From the NCBI GenBank assembly GCA_018340805.1, contig JACMZG010000008.1:57478509-57542508 (forward strand): a stretch of 64,000 nt of DNA, in the 5' to 3' direction. Each line of letters opens with the position of its first letter. The first letter of the stretch is position 1. Of this stretch, positions 32,548 through 45,335 are shown piece by piece. The position numbers and the translations under genes are program-made. The notes under the pieces are model-generated. The model did not search any database. It was not told the DNA's origin and worked only from the letters and a program-made list of their open reading frames with translations. Source of the DNA: Microvelia longipes. Taxonomy: Eukaryota > Arthropoda > Insecta > Hemiptera > Veliidae.

Positions 32548-32555
32548 AGTATTCA

Positions 32556-33415
32556 GATGGGCAAAGGCATCGTACAAAAGACTTTAAGTGATGCTGCATT
32601 GAGCACAACTCCTTCCCTTTGTAATAATATTACTACTACTAACAAATAATCACCTTTATCAGAGTTTCCAAAATAGAGTAGTTTTCCCCTAACACCTCCA
32701 AATACAGGCTGATAAGGAAACAGGGAATTTCAGGATCATATCTCTGAGCTTATCCTCAATATTAGACCCACACTTCATAACTCTTGAGCTTCATCGGCAA
32801 ACTGAAACAAGAAAATGAGTATTACAGGATGTCAGTTGATGCCTAAGAGGTAATCAGTCCAGCCTCAGTTGAACTAGGGCATTAATAATCAAATGTTGAA
32901 AAGCAGCGCTCCTGTTGAATCAAAAATTAAACTAAAAAAACACTATGCAGTGTTATAGTATTTATTGTGCTTAAACCCATAGAGACATATTAGCGTTATC
33001 CTCTCACTCAGCTAATCCATCCCAACATTCATACACACACAATCATCTAGGTAGCACACCCTCCGTACATGATGGCACATATGACTAGTTTACAGTATGC
33101 ATAGTTTATCTAGAACAGCTAGACTCACCGTTCTGGCTAGTGTTAGAGCGGTGGAATGCTAGTATCCCACTAGCCAGAGGGGCTGAGGGGGCTTCAGCCC
33201 CCCCCCCTCAAAAAAAATTTTTACAGAACCTAAACCGACAATAAATGTGTCAAAAAAAATAAAACCTATTAAAAATATATAAAAATAATAAATTACATAA
33301 CATATATTTTTTTACAATAAACTTATAATATAAATATCATAATATATCAAAAAATATACAATGAAATTGAAAGATATAAAAATAATTTGAAAACATCGTA
33401 CATCGTACAATATAT

Positions 33416-33417
<2 letters not shown>
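32556..33417. repeat. Intergenic repeat fragments
   Basis: Contains an inverted copy of the 29825-30025 repeat (32640-32760) and a piece of the 35.6-kb repeat family (about 32990-33150, including CCTCCGTACATGATGGCACA). No gene. Confidence 0.5.
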
Positions 33418-33475
<58 letters not shown>

Positions 33476-33477
33476 TA

Positions 33478-33516
<39 letters not shown>
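33418..33516. repeat. (TA)n microsatellite
   Basis: Near-pure TA dinucleotide, about 99 bp. Confidence 0.95.
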
Positions 33517-33520
<4 letters not shown>

Positions 33521-33930
33521 TTCTAACATTCAGCCCCTCCCGAAATTAATTCTGGCTACGCCACTGGAGTGTGTACAAACTCTGGGGTGAATTAGTTGAG
33601 TGCTTTTAAGCGTAATAATAAAGAAACATAGTTATTTAGAAAAAGGTTGACTTTAGTTCAACAATTGTTTAGGAATAAAGTTATATATTTCAGCCCCTTC
33701 GCTAAATGTTGTTAGATGTTTCGCTAATTAACTTGTTACAAAAAAATAGCAGCAAATATTTGTGTAATGTTATTATTTAGTAGTAATATCACCTCTTTTG
33801 TTTAATCATATCAATTAAACAAAGGAATTAAAAATAATACTTGTAGTAATTTTTCCAATTACACTGTCATTATTACCATTACTGATGTTACTGTTATTAA
33901 TTTTACTTCTGTATTTACTATACACAACAT

Positions 33931-34106
33931 ATATAGCATAGCACACGGTTAAAATCAGTTGAAAGTGGGGGAAATAATGCAAGTATCCAATGAGGTTAGT
34001 TCTGGTTTCTAAACTACACCTACAATTTCATATCAGGCCAACCTCATTGTTTCCTCTACACTAATTTCCCACACTGTCAACTGATGATAACTGTGTGATA
34101 CACTGT
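33931..34106. mobile_element. Palindromic MITE family 1 copy
   Basis: GCACACGGTTAAAATCAGTT at left and CTGTCAACTGATGATAACTG at right; the arms are imperfect. Confidence 0.82.
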
Positions 34107-34129
34107 AAGTGAAATCAATGTCTACATGT

Positions 34130-35620
34130 AAACCCCTGTTTTCTCATTTTTGGCAATTTGAGTCATAATACTAAATCAGATTCAACAGTCCCCTAAAGCC
34201 TTTCATTTATGATTTTGGCGGGACAGTCCCGATATTTTGAATGATTAGCTTGATGTCTCTTTGAATGATTAGCTCGTCCACCAGTCAGTCTTTCAAAGGA
34301 ACTGTGATCCTGCATCTGAAAGAAAATTCAAACAATTAATCACAAGAAAGGGCAAAATAGCAAGCGAATTAAATAATGTTATTTTATTAATAGAAACAAT
34401 AACGGTTTACTTTAATTTAGGCCATTAGGTGCCACAAGTTATTTTGCCCCATCTAGTGTTTTCGGGAATAAAAAAAAGTAAGTATAGAGGTATAAAGAGT
34501 CTCCTCCCTTGTCTAAGAAATTTATACTAGAAAATAATATTTCAATAGCCCCTTGAACCCTAATTTTTGGCAATTTTAGCCATAATATTATATCAGCTTT
34601 ACAGTACTCTAATCCCTAGTTCCTAATTTTGATAAGGTATTTGAGCAATGACAAACCATAATATCCCATCCCTAATTTTTAGTATTCTCATCCAATGTAC
34701 TGTCATAACATTATGGCTTTAACAGCCCCCTAACCCTATTCCTAATTTTCTATTTTATTATTATTTTTTTTTTTAAGAGTTGGTTAGCGAAATAAATAAC
34801 AGGAAGTTAATATAACAGTCGATAAAAAAAATTTCGATTAGGGTGTCATTTTCTATGTTTAAGTGCTGAACTAAACAACAATCCAATATTTGCTTAATTT
34901 TTTGATATATATCCACTGAGCAGAAGCATCACAACTTATTTTTTTCCAATTTTCAAAGAAAATTTGCCCAGGGGGGGCACCCCCCTGGCTATGCCTATGC
35001 CAAGGAGGGAAAGAAAGAGGATGGGAATTTAAAGGCAAAGGGCACACACACTGCATCTGCTTAGTCAGAATATAGTAAGACTTACTCTTAATAAAATGTT
35101 TAAGCAGATAAACATCATTACTCTTAAGATGACAAATTAATTTATAAAGTAACTAATTGTTCTTTAACCATTTCTCTAGTAAATAGACAAATTAATTTAT
35201 AAAATAACTAATTGTTTTTTAACCATTTCACTAGTAAATACAAAATAATTATAAACTAATGATTTTAAAAGTAAGTCTAACTACAGTCCGTAAGCCTCCT
35301 CACCACGTCACGGTCAGATGCTTTAAAATAATATCAGTGAAATTTATATTTTTTTTTTACATTTACTTTGATTATAAATAAAAAATATGTGGAATAGAAT
35401 AACGAGTGAGCCGACTCCCTCCTGAAGATTGTCAAATTTTATCATATTTTGTAAACAAACCTGTCGTGTTGTTTTATAAGTGTCCAAAAAAAAATTATGT
35501 TTTTGTTTTTTACAAATTTCTGTCACACAATGTAACTTTTATTATAATAAAAAGTTAAATGATAACTTACTGATGAATTAAAAAAATCTCTTGACTTTAT
35601 TGCAAAGATGTTTTTTTACG
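34130..35620. repeat. Repeat-rich intergenic stretch with GGGGCAAAATAAC MITE
   Basis: 34341-34458 is a short element with inverted ends (left CACAAGAAAGGGCAAAAT, right reverse complement CACTAGATGGGGCAAAATAA). It is surrounded by CCCTAATTTTTGGCAATTT-type repeats shared with 40640-41400. 35090-35260 holds a tandem ~70-bp duplication (ATAAAGTAACTAATTGTTCT and ATAAAATAACTAATTGTTTT). No gene. Confidence 0.55.
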
Positions 35621-35629
35621 CTTTAACCC

Positions 35630-36553
35630 GTAGGGTCATTTAGCGTTTTCCCCTCACTCAAATCTCTCTCAACTACTTAACCCCTGAGTTTGTACACATC
35701 TAATCATCTAGGAAGCACCCCCTCCGTACATGGTAGCACATATAACCAGTTCACAGTGTGTCTAGTTCATCCAGCCCAACCAGACTCTATCCAAACTCAC
35801 TGCTCTGGCTAGTGTCTGCGACTAGTTCACAGTGTGCCTAGTTCATCTAGACCAGCTAGACTCTGGCTAGGCTCACCGCTCTGGCTAGCGCCGACTACTA
35901 GTTCGCTGTGTGCTCGTTTCATCTAGTCTTACTAGCTCCCTGATCACATTAGTCTCACTTGACCTCGTCCTTTCCAGTCTCACCAATCTCATCAGTTCCA
36001 CTAGCATCACCAGACTCTAGCTAGGCTCACCGCTCTGGCTAGTCCAGCGCCACCGACAAAGAACTCTAGCACCAGATGTCAGTGTGTACAAACTCATTCT
36101 ATAGCCCTGACCTGAAAGTCAAAGCTCCGCAGTGCCATTAGGAGACGTCTGTCTTCAAGAACCGAGCACTTTGTTCCTAGTCACTTACGTTACTCGTGTC
36201 GCCGCCATCACTTTCACTGACTAAGTTTTCGGACATACAAAGGCTCAGTATATCTTTCCGACCTCCATCTCCCCCAGCCCGCAGAACATTAACTTTTCGT
36301 GAGCTGGAGACAACGGAAACGTGGATCCAGACTTGTCTCAGATGAAACTAGAACCCAACCCCGCATTTGCGTATTAGTAGCCAAGGAAACCACGTAAAAA
36401 CCCTGGCTGGGTTGGCCGGCCTTGAATTCAAGACCTACAAGTACAAGGTACAAGGGATAACCTCATATTGAGGTCCTCCCCCGGCTGGATTTGAACCCTC
36501 GACCTCCAGGTCGAAAGGCGAGCGCTCTACCACTGAGCTACCGGACTCGGTTG
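35630..36553 (-). mobile_element. Long repeat headed by a tRNA-derived SINE promoter
   Basis: On minus the element begins near 36553 with A-box-like GTAGCTCAGTGGTAGAGC and B-box GGTTCAAATCC (about 36485-36540). The tRNA fold has mismatched acceptor and T stems, so it is not a functional tRNA. A body of several hundred bases follows (ACGTGGTTTCCTTGGCTACT, CAGTGAAAGTGATGGCGG). Internally repeated AGTCTGGCTAGR-type units match 19990-20280. Confidence 0.65.
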
Positions 36554-38230
36554 CAAAGATGTTATTGGAAATGTTGTGTTACTAGACTTACTTTTCAAAA
36601 TTATTTATATTTTTCACTGATATTATTTCACTGTTTATTTAAAAATAGATAATTTTTTATTAGATCATGTATAAAACATAAAATTGTGAAAAAATTATCC
36701 AGAATTAAACAAACACCTCTGAGGAGGTCCATTCACACCGCGATGATTAAACAGGGACTTTTTTTGAAAAAGTTTAATCATCGCTTACAATAAAAAGAAC
36801 AAATAGTTGGTAAATATTTTTTACCAAGAATGTAGAGTAAAAATATGATAAAAAATCCACTACCAATCTATTTATACTTTTTATTCTCCATTCATTTCAC
36901 AACATGGGATATTACACTTACACTCAACTATCATGAATTTACTATAGAACATAATAATATTCAATAAACAGGGCAGTTAGGTATTAGTGATAATAATATT
37001 TATAATAAATATTTTTACAACTAAAACCAAATTAAATACAAAAGTCAGAATTATATAGAAAAAATTGAACTAGTGATTTCTATATATTCAAGTCCTAGAC
37101 ATAAAAAATTACCCAATATACCAATAACTAAATCATAATTAAAATGTATTTAATGACAAATTTACTGTCATTAATTTTTTGATGTGCGATAAGTAGAAAT
37201 AAACGAACTCTGATGAAAATATCTATTGTTATTTCTAATTTTCAAGACTCAACATTAAAATGAAATATAAAATGAAAATTAACCCAAGAAGAGAAATAAA
37301 TGTTAAAATTTAATCCTTCAATGATGTTACTAACTAACTATTTTGAGTCAGGAAAAATTTAGTGATGAAATCATTTAGAATTTATAAATTATTCGTGATT
37401 GATCCTAGGTGTCAATAATAATAAAATAAAGTACTGAAGTGTTTATCATTATAATCATCAATAATGCAAAACAGTTTTTTATAATAACTTAATAACCTGT
37501 GTATTAGAAAAATGAATAACCCCTGGATACCTGCTAAAAAATAATTATGCCTCATAATAAGAAGCCCACTTATCTTTTTCAGAAATTTAATCTATCTAAC
37601 AGGATCCGTTTTAATATTTATATGAATGATCTGAAAACTGCCTTCCTCCCTTGATTTTTCTTCCAGGATACTTGTAGACAAAATTCAGCAACTCTGCCCC
37701 CATACACTGACTCTAACCCCAAAAAAACACTGACTCTAATTCATACATTGTATAATATGCAAAGTCATTTCTAAATTTTTCTCTCGCTACACGAATCGCA
37801 GACGCAGTTTCATCATAGTTATGTTTAAAGTTTTTTGATAAATGCTTATCAAAAACATATCTTCATTTTACTCTTAAGTTCTTGATACTATATGAATTAC
37901 ATGAGTCCAACAGTTTTCTGTTTTTCCTCTAAACTTTTTGTAACAGTACTTTTGTCTTAAAAAGTTCTAAACCTAATTTATTTGACAGAGATCGTCTCTT
38001 TGTTTAAGGGGATATCCTTCAGATTCTTTTTTATTTTTATTATAAGAGATTGTTCTAATCAATGATATGATTTTCTTGTTAATTTAATGTTTAATAATGA
38101 ATATTCCCTTAATCAAACACTAAGTAATAAAAGAGAACTTGGCAATACCTTTCATAACATGGATAGAAAATATTAATTATATAATAACCAAATAAAAATA
38201 AATTAAAGAATAAACAGTGGTTAATTTTGA
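36554..38230. other. Intergenic AT-rich DNA, no gene
   Basis: No supportable coding segment. One small perfect hairpin: GCGATGATTAAAC at 36740-36752 pairs with 36772-36784 around a 19-base loop. Confidence 0.6.
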
Positions 38231-39965
38231 TTAAAAATTAATTCTACCCCAGAAAAACACTGAATCTAACCCACAACACTGATTCTAACCCACAACACTG
38301 ACTCTAACCCACAAACACTGACTCTAGCCCAACAAAATGTGGCATCAGCATTCTTCTTCTCCCAGCTGCTTCAGCAATACCTCATTGTAAACTGACTTCA
38401 GCAACTCTGCCCCCATGCACTGACTCAAATACCAAAACATATAATTTACCCCCAAAAAAGTTTAATTATAACACAGGCAAGCTTTTTATCTAAAAAAATA
38501 GCTATTATGCATATTGATATTATTTAAAGTAAAAATAAAACATTACTCGTAAAAAGTAGGATGTGAATAAGCAACAATGAATGAGAAAATAATTATGTTA
38601 CATATTGATGACTTAAATTGTTATATTTTAATAAGATCTTGGTCCCTAGCCTACCTAACCAAATTATCTAACTGACTAAACTAAACTGAGTGAGCTCGTC
38701 CCTAACTGACCTAGTCCCAACTGAGTGTCTCTATCTATGCAAGCAAGCCTTAACCACCCTTTCCTACAACTAACTGATTTAGGTCTTATTAAAATATAAC
38801 ATTGAACTTAAAAAATAATATATTTATAGATTCGAACTCTACAAAGATTATAAAAACTGGCTTTATTAAAACCAAAATAAAAAACATGGCAACAATTATT
38901 CATGTAGCTTGCTGTGTTATAAATTTAGAAAAATTGATTTTACCCCCTAAAACACTGACTCTAGCCCATAAACACTGACTCTAACCCGCAAACACTGACT
39001 CTAACCCCAAAAACACAGACTCTACCCCTCCCCGCGCAATACTGTAGCCTATTTAACCCTGCTGCCACATCAACAACCCAGCCAACCCTGCTGCTACATC
39101 ATCAACCCCCGGCTGCCACATTATCCTCAACCCTACTGCCTCAGCTACTTCTGCCCCCATACACTGACTCTAACCACCCCGAAAACCCCAAGACCATTGT
39201 TATTCTTAATTACTTTATTTATGCTGGGTATGATTTACTTCGTATTATTTACCCATGTCTTTCTGTTATTGCCAAGTTATCTTAAATATTTTTAGTATTC
39301 TTAGTAACATCCATTAAGAAATGTTAATAATAAAAAGAACAAACATTGAAGTAAAGAACAATCTTTGATAAGAAAAATAAAACTGAATTTCAGGAATATA
39401 AACAATATAGGAGAACTAAATAAAATAAATTAGTTTTATTAATAACTTCAAAAGATAAAAATAGTGCTAACAAAAATCACAAGACAAAACAGATTCATGT
39501 TGAAATAATGTAAAACAGACAGCATAGGAATCATTAAAAAAAGTTAAAGAAGATAAATAAGAGGTTAAACATTTATCTAACTATAAATAGAAATAAAATG
39601 AACATCAGCTTGTCTGCGGGACTTGTGATGATTTAGAAACAATTTAGAAATCGTACATATTATTATAATGTAATAAAAAGTGATTCTACCCGCAAACAAT
39701 GACTCTACCCGCAAACACTGACTCTAACCCGCAAACACTGACTTTAACCCCAAAACACTGATTTTACCCCTCCCCCCCACAAAAAGCCAGCTCCTGGCAG
39801 CCACATCAACAACCCGGCTGCCACATCAACAACCCAGCCAACCCTGCTGCTACATCAACCCCGGGCTGCCACATCAACAACCCAGCCAACCCTGCTGCTA
39901 CATCATCAACCCCCGGCTGCCACATCAACAACCCGGCTGCCACATCATCAACCCTGCTGCATACA
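38231..39965 (+). repeat. Clusters of short tandem repeats (CACTGACTCTAACCC and CTGCCACATCAACAACCC)
   Basis: CACTGACTCTAACCC-type units (~20-22 bp) recur at 38245-38340, 38950-39040 and 39675-39775. CTGCCACATCAACAACCC-type units (~18-36 bp) follow at 39050-39150 and 39795-39965. Each cluster pair is separated by AT-rich non-coding sequence, giving a ~700-bp higher-order period. Confidence 0.75.
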
Positions 39966-40624
39966 TCCTCTCAGGTGTAAATATTAAAACAACTCTACAT
40001 ATCATGATAAGGACCATAATATGAGGAGTGATCCGTTGTTAGATTAAAAAAGATTATGAAGAAGTAAGAAAAGGCCCCTTACCAACGGTCTTGGGTGCAG
40101 TTCATCTCAGTTAAAGATGAAGGCTACGCAGTTTTTTTAATACAAAGGAGAAGTCAAAAACTATTAGGCATGATTATGAAAATCATGATAAACTTATACT
40201 AAATATTATCAAAGGCACACTAATTCTGATCAACCATAAAAATTTTAAATTTTAAACAATTTCGTAAACATTTCTAGAATTAAAAAAGTATCATTAATAA
40301 CATCGGATTAAATTAAAAGATCTACCCTCTTCCTGTAATCAGTTAATTATATTTTAGATTTCATTTGCAATCTGAGTTCTTGTTAGGAAATTTAGAATAT
40401 GGACAGATAAAGTGAAAAGAATAACTAATATGCCTACAAATAGTATATGAAAAATTTAAAAACTTACATTTGTGAAGACATTTTAATTATGATTTAGTCT
40501 GAGTTCTTGAGTAAAAATCTGAATATTAATCAGAAGCATTTAATGTAAAATTGCTACTTGATATAGTTCTGACTTATATATTTAATTAAATACTTAATAA
40601 CTACTCACACTCACAAAACCCCAT

Positions 40625-40880
40625 TGCCAAATATTTGGCCATTTAGGCAATTACATCAGCTTCAACAGGCCCCTAAACCCCATTCCCTAATTTTTGGCAA
40701 TTTGAGCCATATATCAGTTTCAACGGCCCCCTACACCCTATTCCCTAATTTTTGGCAATTTGAGCCTTATTACATCAGCTTCAGCAGGCCCCTGAACCCC
40801 GTTCCCTAATTTTTTGCAATTTAAGCCATAATATTAAATCAGCTTCAACAGTCCCCTAAACCCCATATTCCCTAGCCCCA
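40625..40880 (+). repeat. ~62-bp tandem repeat (CCCTAATTTTTGGCAATTT)
   Basis: About four units of CAGCTTCAACAGGCCCCTAA ... CCCTAATTTTTGGCAATTTG. Looser copies occur at 34130-34740 and 41240-41400. Confidence 0.8.
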
Positions 40881-41046
40881 TACTTAGGTATAAAATTAAA
40901 ATATAAAATGATACTTGGAAAAAATATATGACAGAACTCCGGGCTGACTTCTCCCTCCATGTTGTTTTTCCGAATTCAGCTTGTCTACTGGTCTTCCGAA
41001 GCTTCAGAGACCCAGCGTCTGGAAGATAAAATTAAAACAATTAATT

Positions 41047-41182
41047 GCTCAATGGGGCAAAATAACTTTTTGTTTTGAAAGAATCCAATAATTATTCTTA
41101 TATAATATCATTTATTAAAAAACAACTTTAACTTAGATTTTTTGTTAATCTAACCGCAAGTTATTTTGCCTGCATCAAGCGT
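41047..41182. mobile_element. Short MITE with GGGGCAAAATAAC ends, copy 2
   Basis: Left TCAATGGGGCAAAATAACTT; right CAAGTTATTTTGCCTGCATC. Related to 34341-34458 and 41586-41723. Confidence 0.65.
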
Positions 41183-41585
41183 TTTCTGAAATAGCAAATA
41201 AGAAAATTAAAAAAAAGGAATTTTGGTCATACAATAAAATATCAGCTTTGAAAGCTCCCTTTACCCCATTCCCTAGTTACTGCTGATTGTTTAGCCATAT
41301 TTCATCAGCTTCAACAGCCCCCTAAACCCAATTCCCTAATTATTGATCATTTTAAGCCACATATCATCAGCTTCAACTGCCCCTTAAACCACCCCATTCT
41401 TAGATTATTTTTTTATTGTTATGAATAACACAATAAATAAAGAAAAATGATACTCATAAAATACAGATTTGACTCATTTGTTTCTTCAATGTCTCTTCAA
41501 ATAATCGTCTCATCTCTTCCGAAGCTTTGAAGTCATATAAAGAGAGATCTTCCAGCATCTGAAAGATATAAAAGAAACGGTTAAT

Positions 41586-41723
41586 CACTAGATGGGGCAA
41601 AATAACAAGTGGTTTTTTTAAAATGACCCCACAAAAATTTACAATATTTTTTCAAAATAAAAAGAAATTATTATGAAATTAGTCGGTCATTTACAACCAC
41701 AAGTTATTTTGCCCCATCTGGTG
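41586..41723. mobile_element. Short MITE with GGGGCAAAATAAC ends, copy 3 (best preserved)
   Basis: 138 bp with inverted ends CACTAGATGGGGCAAAATAAC and CACCAGATGGGGCAAAATAAC and an A/T-rich centre. Confidence 0.8.
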
Positions 41724-42021
41724 TTTTTCTGAAGAAGTAAAGAAGGCAAAATTTATTTTTCTTCTTACCCATACAAGTAATTTACAGCGTGGCCATTGTA
41801 AATTACTTGTACATACAGTTTTTACTGTGGCCAATAAAAACTAATTTGAAGAAAAATAAATTTAATATAAGAATAACAAATAAGCACTGTTTTATAGTGC
41901 TCCATAAAGAGTTATTCTTATAAAGAATTGGTTAGTAAAGTAAAAATACAAAAATAATAACATGCCGTATTATATTAATTGGTTTTAACAATTTTATTAC
42001 TTTCTAATAAAATTATTAAAA

Positions 42022-42306
42022 ATTCTGGCGCGGTGGTCCGCATGTCGGGCGAATTTCCTTTGATGCGTGTTCCCGTGCTTTTTATATAAGTTTACAACTA
42101 CTAAATAAATAATTCCGGCGCGGTGGTCCGCTGTCGGGCGAATTTCATTTAGAATACGTGTTTCCGTGCTAAACAACCTTTTCTTGCTTATGCAAGAACC
42201 ATGGCCCATTGCGTGGTTCCGGTCATGCTTTAGAACCTAAGCAGTTACTCAATTGTCAAGCACTGCTGTAACTCATTTTGTCTGTATTTTCCAAAGGAAA
42301 TGCGCT
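42022..42306 (+). repeat. SINE-like repeats (GGCGCGGTGGTCCGC family), partial plus full copy
   Basis: A short copy at 42022-42085 is followed by a fuller copy at 42089-42304 matching 14808-15004. The second contains an extra ~30 bp (CAAGAACCATGGCCCATTGC) absent from the first locus. Confidence 0.7.
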
Positions 42307-42386
42307 AAAACCTTTAAAGATAAACTGACTAAGCTTAAAGATAAGTAACTAATCTTTAAACTAGTGCAAATAATAGTGCGTACTTT

Positions 42387-43386
42387 NNNNNNNNNNNNNN
42401 NNNNNNNNNNNNNNNNNNNNNNNNNNNNNNNNNNNNNNNNNNNNNNNNNNNNNNNNNNNNNNNNNNNNNNNNNNNNNNNNNNNNNNNNNNNNNNNNNNNN
42501 NNNNNNNNNNNNNNNNNNNNNNNNNNNNNNNNNNNNNNNNNNNNNNNNNNNNNNNNNNNNNNNNNNNNNNNNNNNNNNNNNNNNNNNNNNNNNNNNNNNN
42601 NNNNNNNNNNNNNNNNNNNNNNNNNNNNNNNNNNNNNNNNNNNNNNNNNNNNNNNNNNNNNNNNNNNNNNNNNNNNNNNNNNNNNNNNNNNNNNNNNNNN
42701 NNNNNNNNNNNNNNNNNNNNNNNNNNNNNNNNNNNNNNNNNNNNNNNNNNNNNNNNNNNNNNNNNNNNNNNNNNNNNNNNNNNNNNNNNNNNNNNNNNNN
42801 NNNNNNNNNNNNNNNNNNNNNNNNNNNNNNNNNNNNNNNNNNNNNNNNNNNNNNNNNNNNNNNNNNNNNNNNNNNNNNNNNNNNNNNNNNNNNNNNNNNN
42901 NNNNNNNNNNNNNNNNNNNNNNNNNNNNNNNNNNNNNNNNNNNNNNNNNNNNNNNNNNNNNNNNNNNNNNNNNNNNNNNNNNNNNNNNNNNNNNNNNNNN
43001 NNNNNNNNNNNNNNNNNNNNNNNNNNNNNNNNNNNNNNNNNNNNNNNNNNNNNNNNNNNNNNNNNNNNNNNNNNNNNNNNNNNNNNNNNNNNNNNNNNNN
43101 NNNNNNNNNNNNNNNNNNNNNNNNNNNNNNNNNNNNNNNNNNNNNNNNNNNNNNNNNNNNNNNNNNNNNNNNNNNNNNNNNNNNNNNNNNNNNNNNNNNN
43201 NNNNNNNNNNNNNNNNNNNNNNNNNNNNNNNNNNNNNNNNNNNNNNNNNNNNNNNNNNNNNNNNNNNNNNNNNNNNNNNNNNNNNNNNNNNNNNNNNNNN
43301 NNNNNNNNNNNNNNNNNNNNNNNNNNNNNNNNNNNNNNNNNNNNNNNNNNNNNNNNNNNNNNNNNNNNNNNNNNNNNNNNNNNNNN
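42387..43386. other. Assembly gap (1,000 N)
   Basis: Exactly 1,000 undetermined bases, the usual placeholder for a scaffold gap of unknown size. Reading frames crossing it are meaningless. Confidence 0.99.
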
Positions 43387-44840
43387 CGCGCGTAAAAAAA
43401 TGTGAGATGATCAGGGTTAAACCCGTGTTTTCCGTTCACCGGACAACTGAGGGGAGGGGGAGGGCAGTTAAACCCCCTGCCTAACCCCGCAATACTGAAC
43501 AAAGTAAGTATAGGAGATTCCTACTTGGTTTATATATTACTTTTGTTAAAAAAAATTTAATCCCGTGTGTATAAAAGGGACTTTAGTTATGTATAGTAAT
43601 GCTTGAGAGTAATAGGTATAGTAATAGTTACAGTATAGGTTAATAGTAATATATAGTGTTTTGTAATAGATTACACGTTAGAGTTGCCTGTAAGATCAGA
43701 TATAATTACAGGCACTCTCGGTTACGTTATGCAAGGGTTTATAGTGCTTAGTTAAGGGGTTAATAGTACGATTATTGTGTTACTTTGTAATAACTAGGGA
43801 ATAGTAATAAGACGGTAAGTTTAGTACTTAAAGGTATAGAAGCCTAACAATTATATTTAGTTCATCAATAGTTACAGAAGTAGTAACATTTATTGTTTAT
43901 TATATATATTATATTATTTAATATATATATATAATATTATATATATATATATATATGTTTAACATTTAATTTAATATTTATTAGCAAGAGTAATGTAAAT
44001 TGGGGTAATGAAATAAAAATATCAAAATGTGCTTAAAAATTCAAATTGTAAAAAAATTCGTACTTACTATATTGCGATATTTTTGTCTTATTGTATAAAT
44101 TATCAAATATTTAATGTCATAGGTTAACTTTAATAATTGAGAAGGTTATGGAATTAAAACAAATAACAATTAAAATTTTTTTAACTTACCTTCACTTATC
44201 GGACATTTCCGCTCTTGCAATGAAGGTCTGAAGGCCGATAACGAGAGCGACAGTGCTCTCCCTTTTTTAACCTATTACCCCTCCCGCCTCTTGGATTCCA
44301 CGAAAAACGAAATAATTAATGAAATATTCCATTCTTTTATATTTATGATAAAAATTTATTCATAATTTTGTTAAACTAATATATATTTACAAATTTATTA
44401 ATATTTAATATTTATGTTGTTTTTTTAATTTTTAGCCGCAAAACTTAAAAAAATATTGAAATATCTGCTAAAAGCTGATAAGACTAATACGATATTGTTT
44501 TTTTTATTAATTTGCATAATTTCATAATCTTTTTAATATTTTTTTTTTAAAATCGTTTTTTTATTTACTTTTAAAATTATTTTTTTTAATTTAAATAATT
44601 TTTAAACTTTATTACTGATTTTTTAATCCGTTTATACCTCGAGTTAAGTAACCTCACATCTTAATGTTTTTTTTTAAATATTTTAACAAACATAAATTCT
44701 TAAAAAAACATAATTAATAATTAAATTATTAGTAACTATTAAATAATTACAATTAATTAGACGACGCTCACAGGAAGCCATCAAGTTTTAAGTTTTACGT
44801 ATCGCTATTATTAAAGTTACACAGTATTTTTTAAAAAAGT
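43387..44840. other. Intergenic AT-rich stretch, nothing identified
   Basis: Includes a (TA)n-like tract at about 43908-43956 and long A/T runs; no gene or recognised repeat. Confidence 0.6.
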
Positions 44841-45301
44841 TAGGTCCATGTCGCCAGCCCCCCCATGGTGGAGAATTTCCGGACACGGACCCGTTGCATA
44901 ATTTTGTGGGCTATTAGTGTGCCGGCAAATTTAAAAATTTTTGTGCTGCGTGGGCCCCGTTTCGGAGGATTAGATATTGGGGTTCAACTTTGGGGGGTGG
45001 GCTAAACGACAATGCAGGCCCCCATGGTCTGGTAATTTCGGCATCAGACCGGTTTTGCCCATATTTTGTGCTAATTTTGATGCTATTTTGTTGCTGCAAA
45101 TTTTTAAATTTTGTGCTGGCCCGTTTTGGAGATATTGGGGTTTCAAAGGTTTGGCGGGGCTGGCGACATGAAGCCCCCCCATGGGCGGACGAAACTTCGA
45201 CATCGGCAGTGCCATAATTTTTTGCCGCACAAATTTTTTAAATTTGTGCTGCCCCCGTTTCGGAGATTTTGGGTTCAAATTTAGGGCAGGCTGTTCCCCA
45301 G

Positions 45302-45335
<34 letters not shown>

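Noticed and set aside
36477..36553. Functional tRNA gene
   Set aside because: Good A and B boxes, but acceptor and T stems do not pair and the anticodon arm is malformed; SINE head preferred.
42273..43502. Long reading frames across 42273-43502
   Set aside because: They consist almost entirely of undetermined bases (1,000 N gap).
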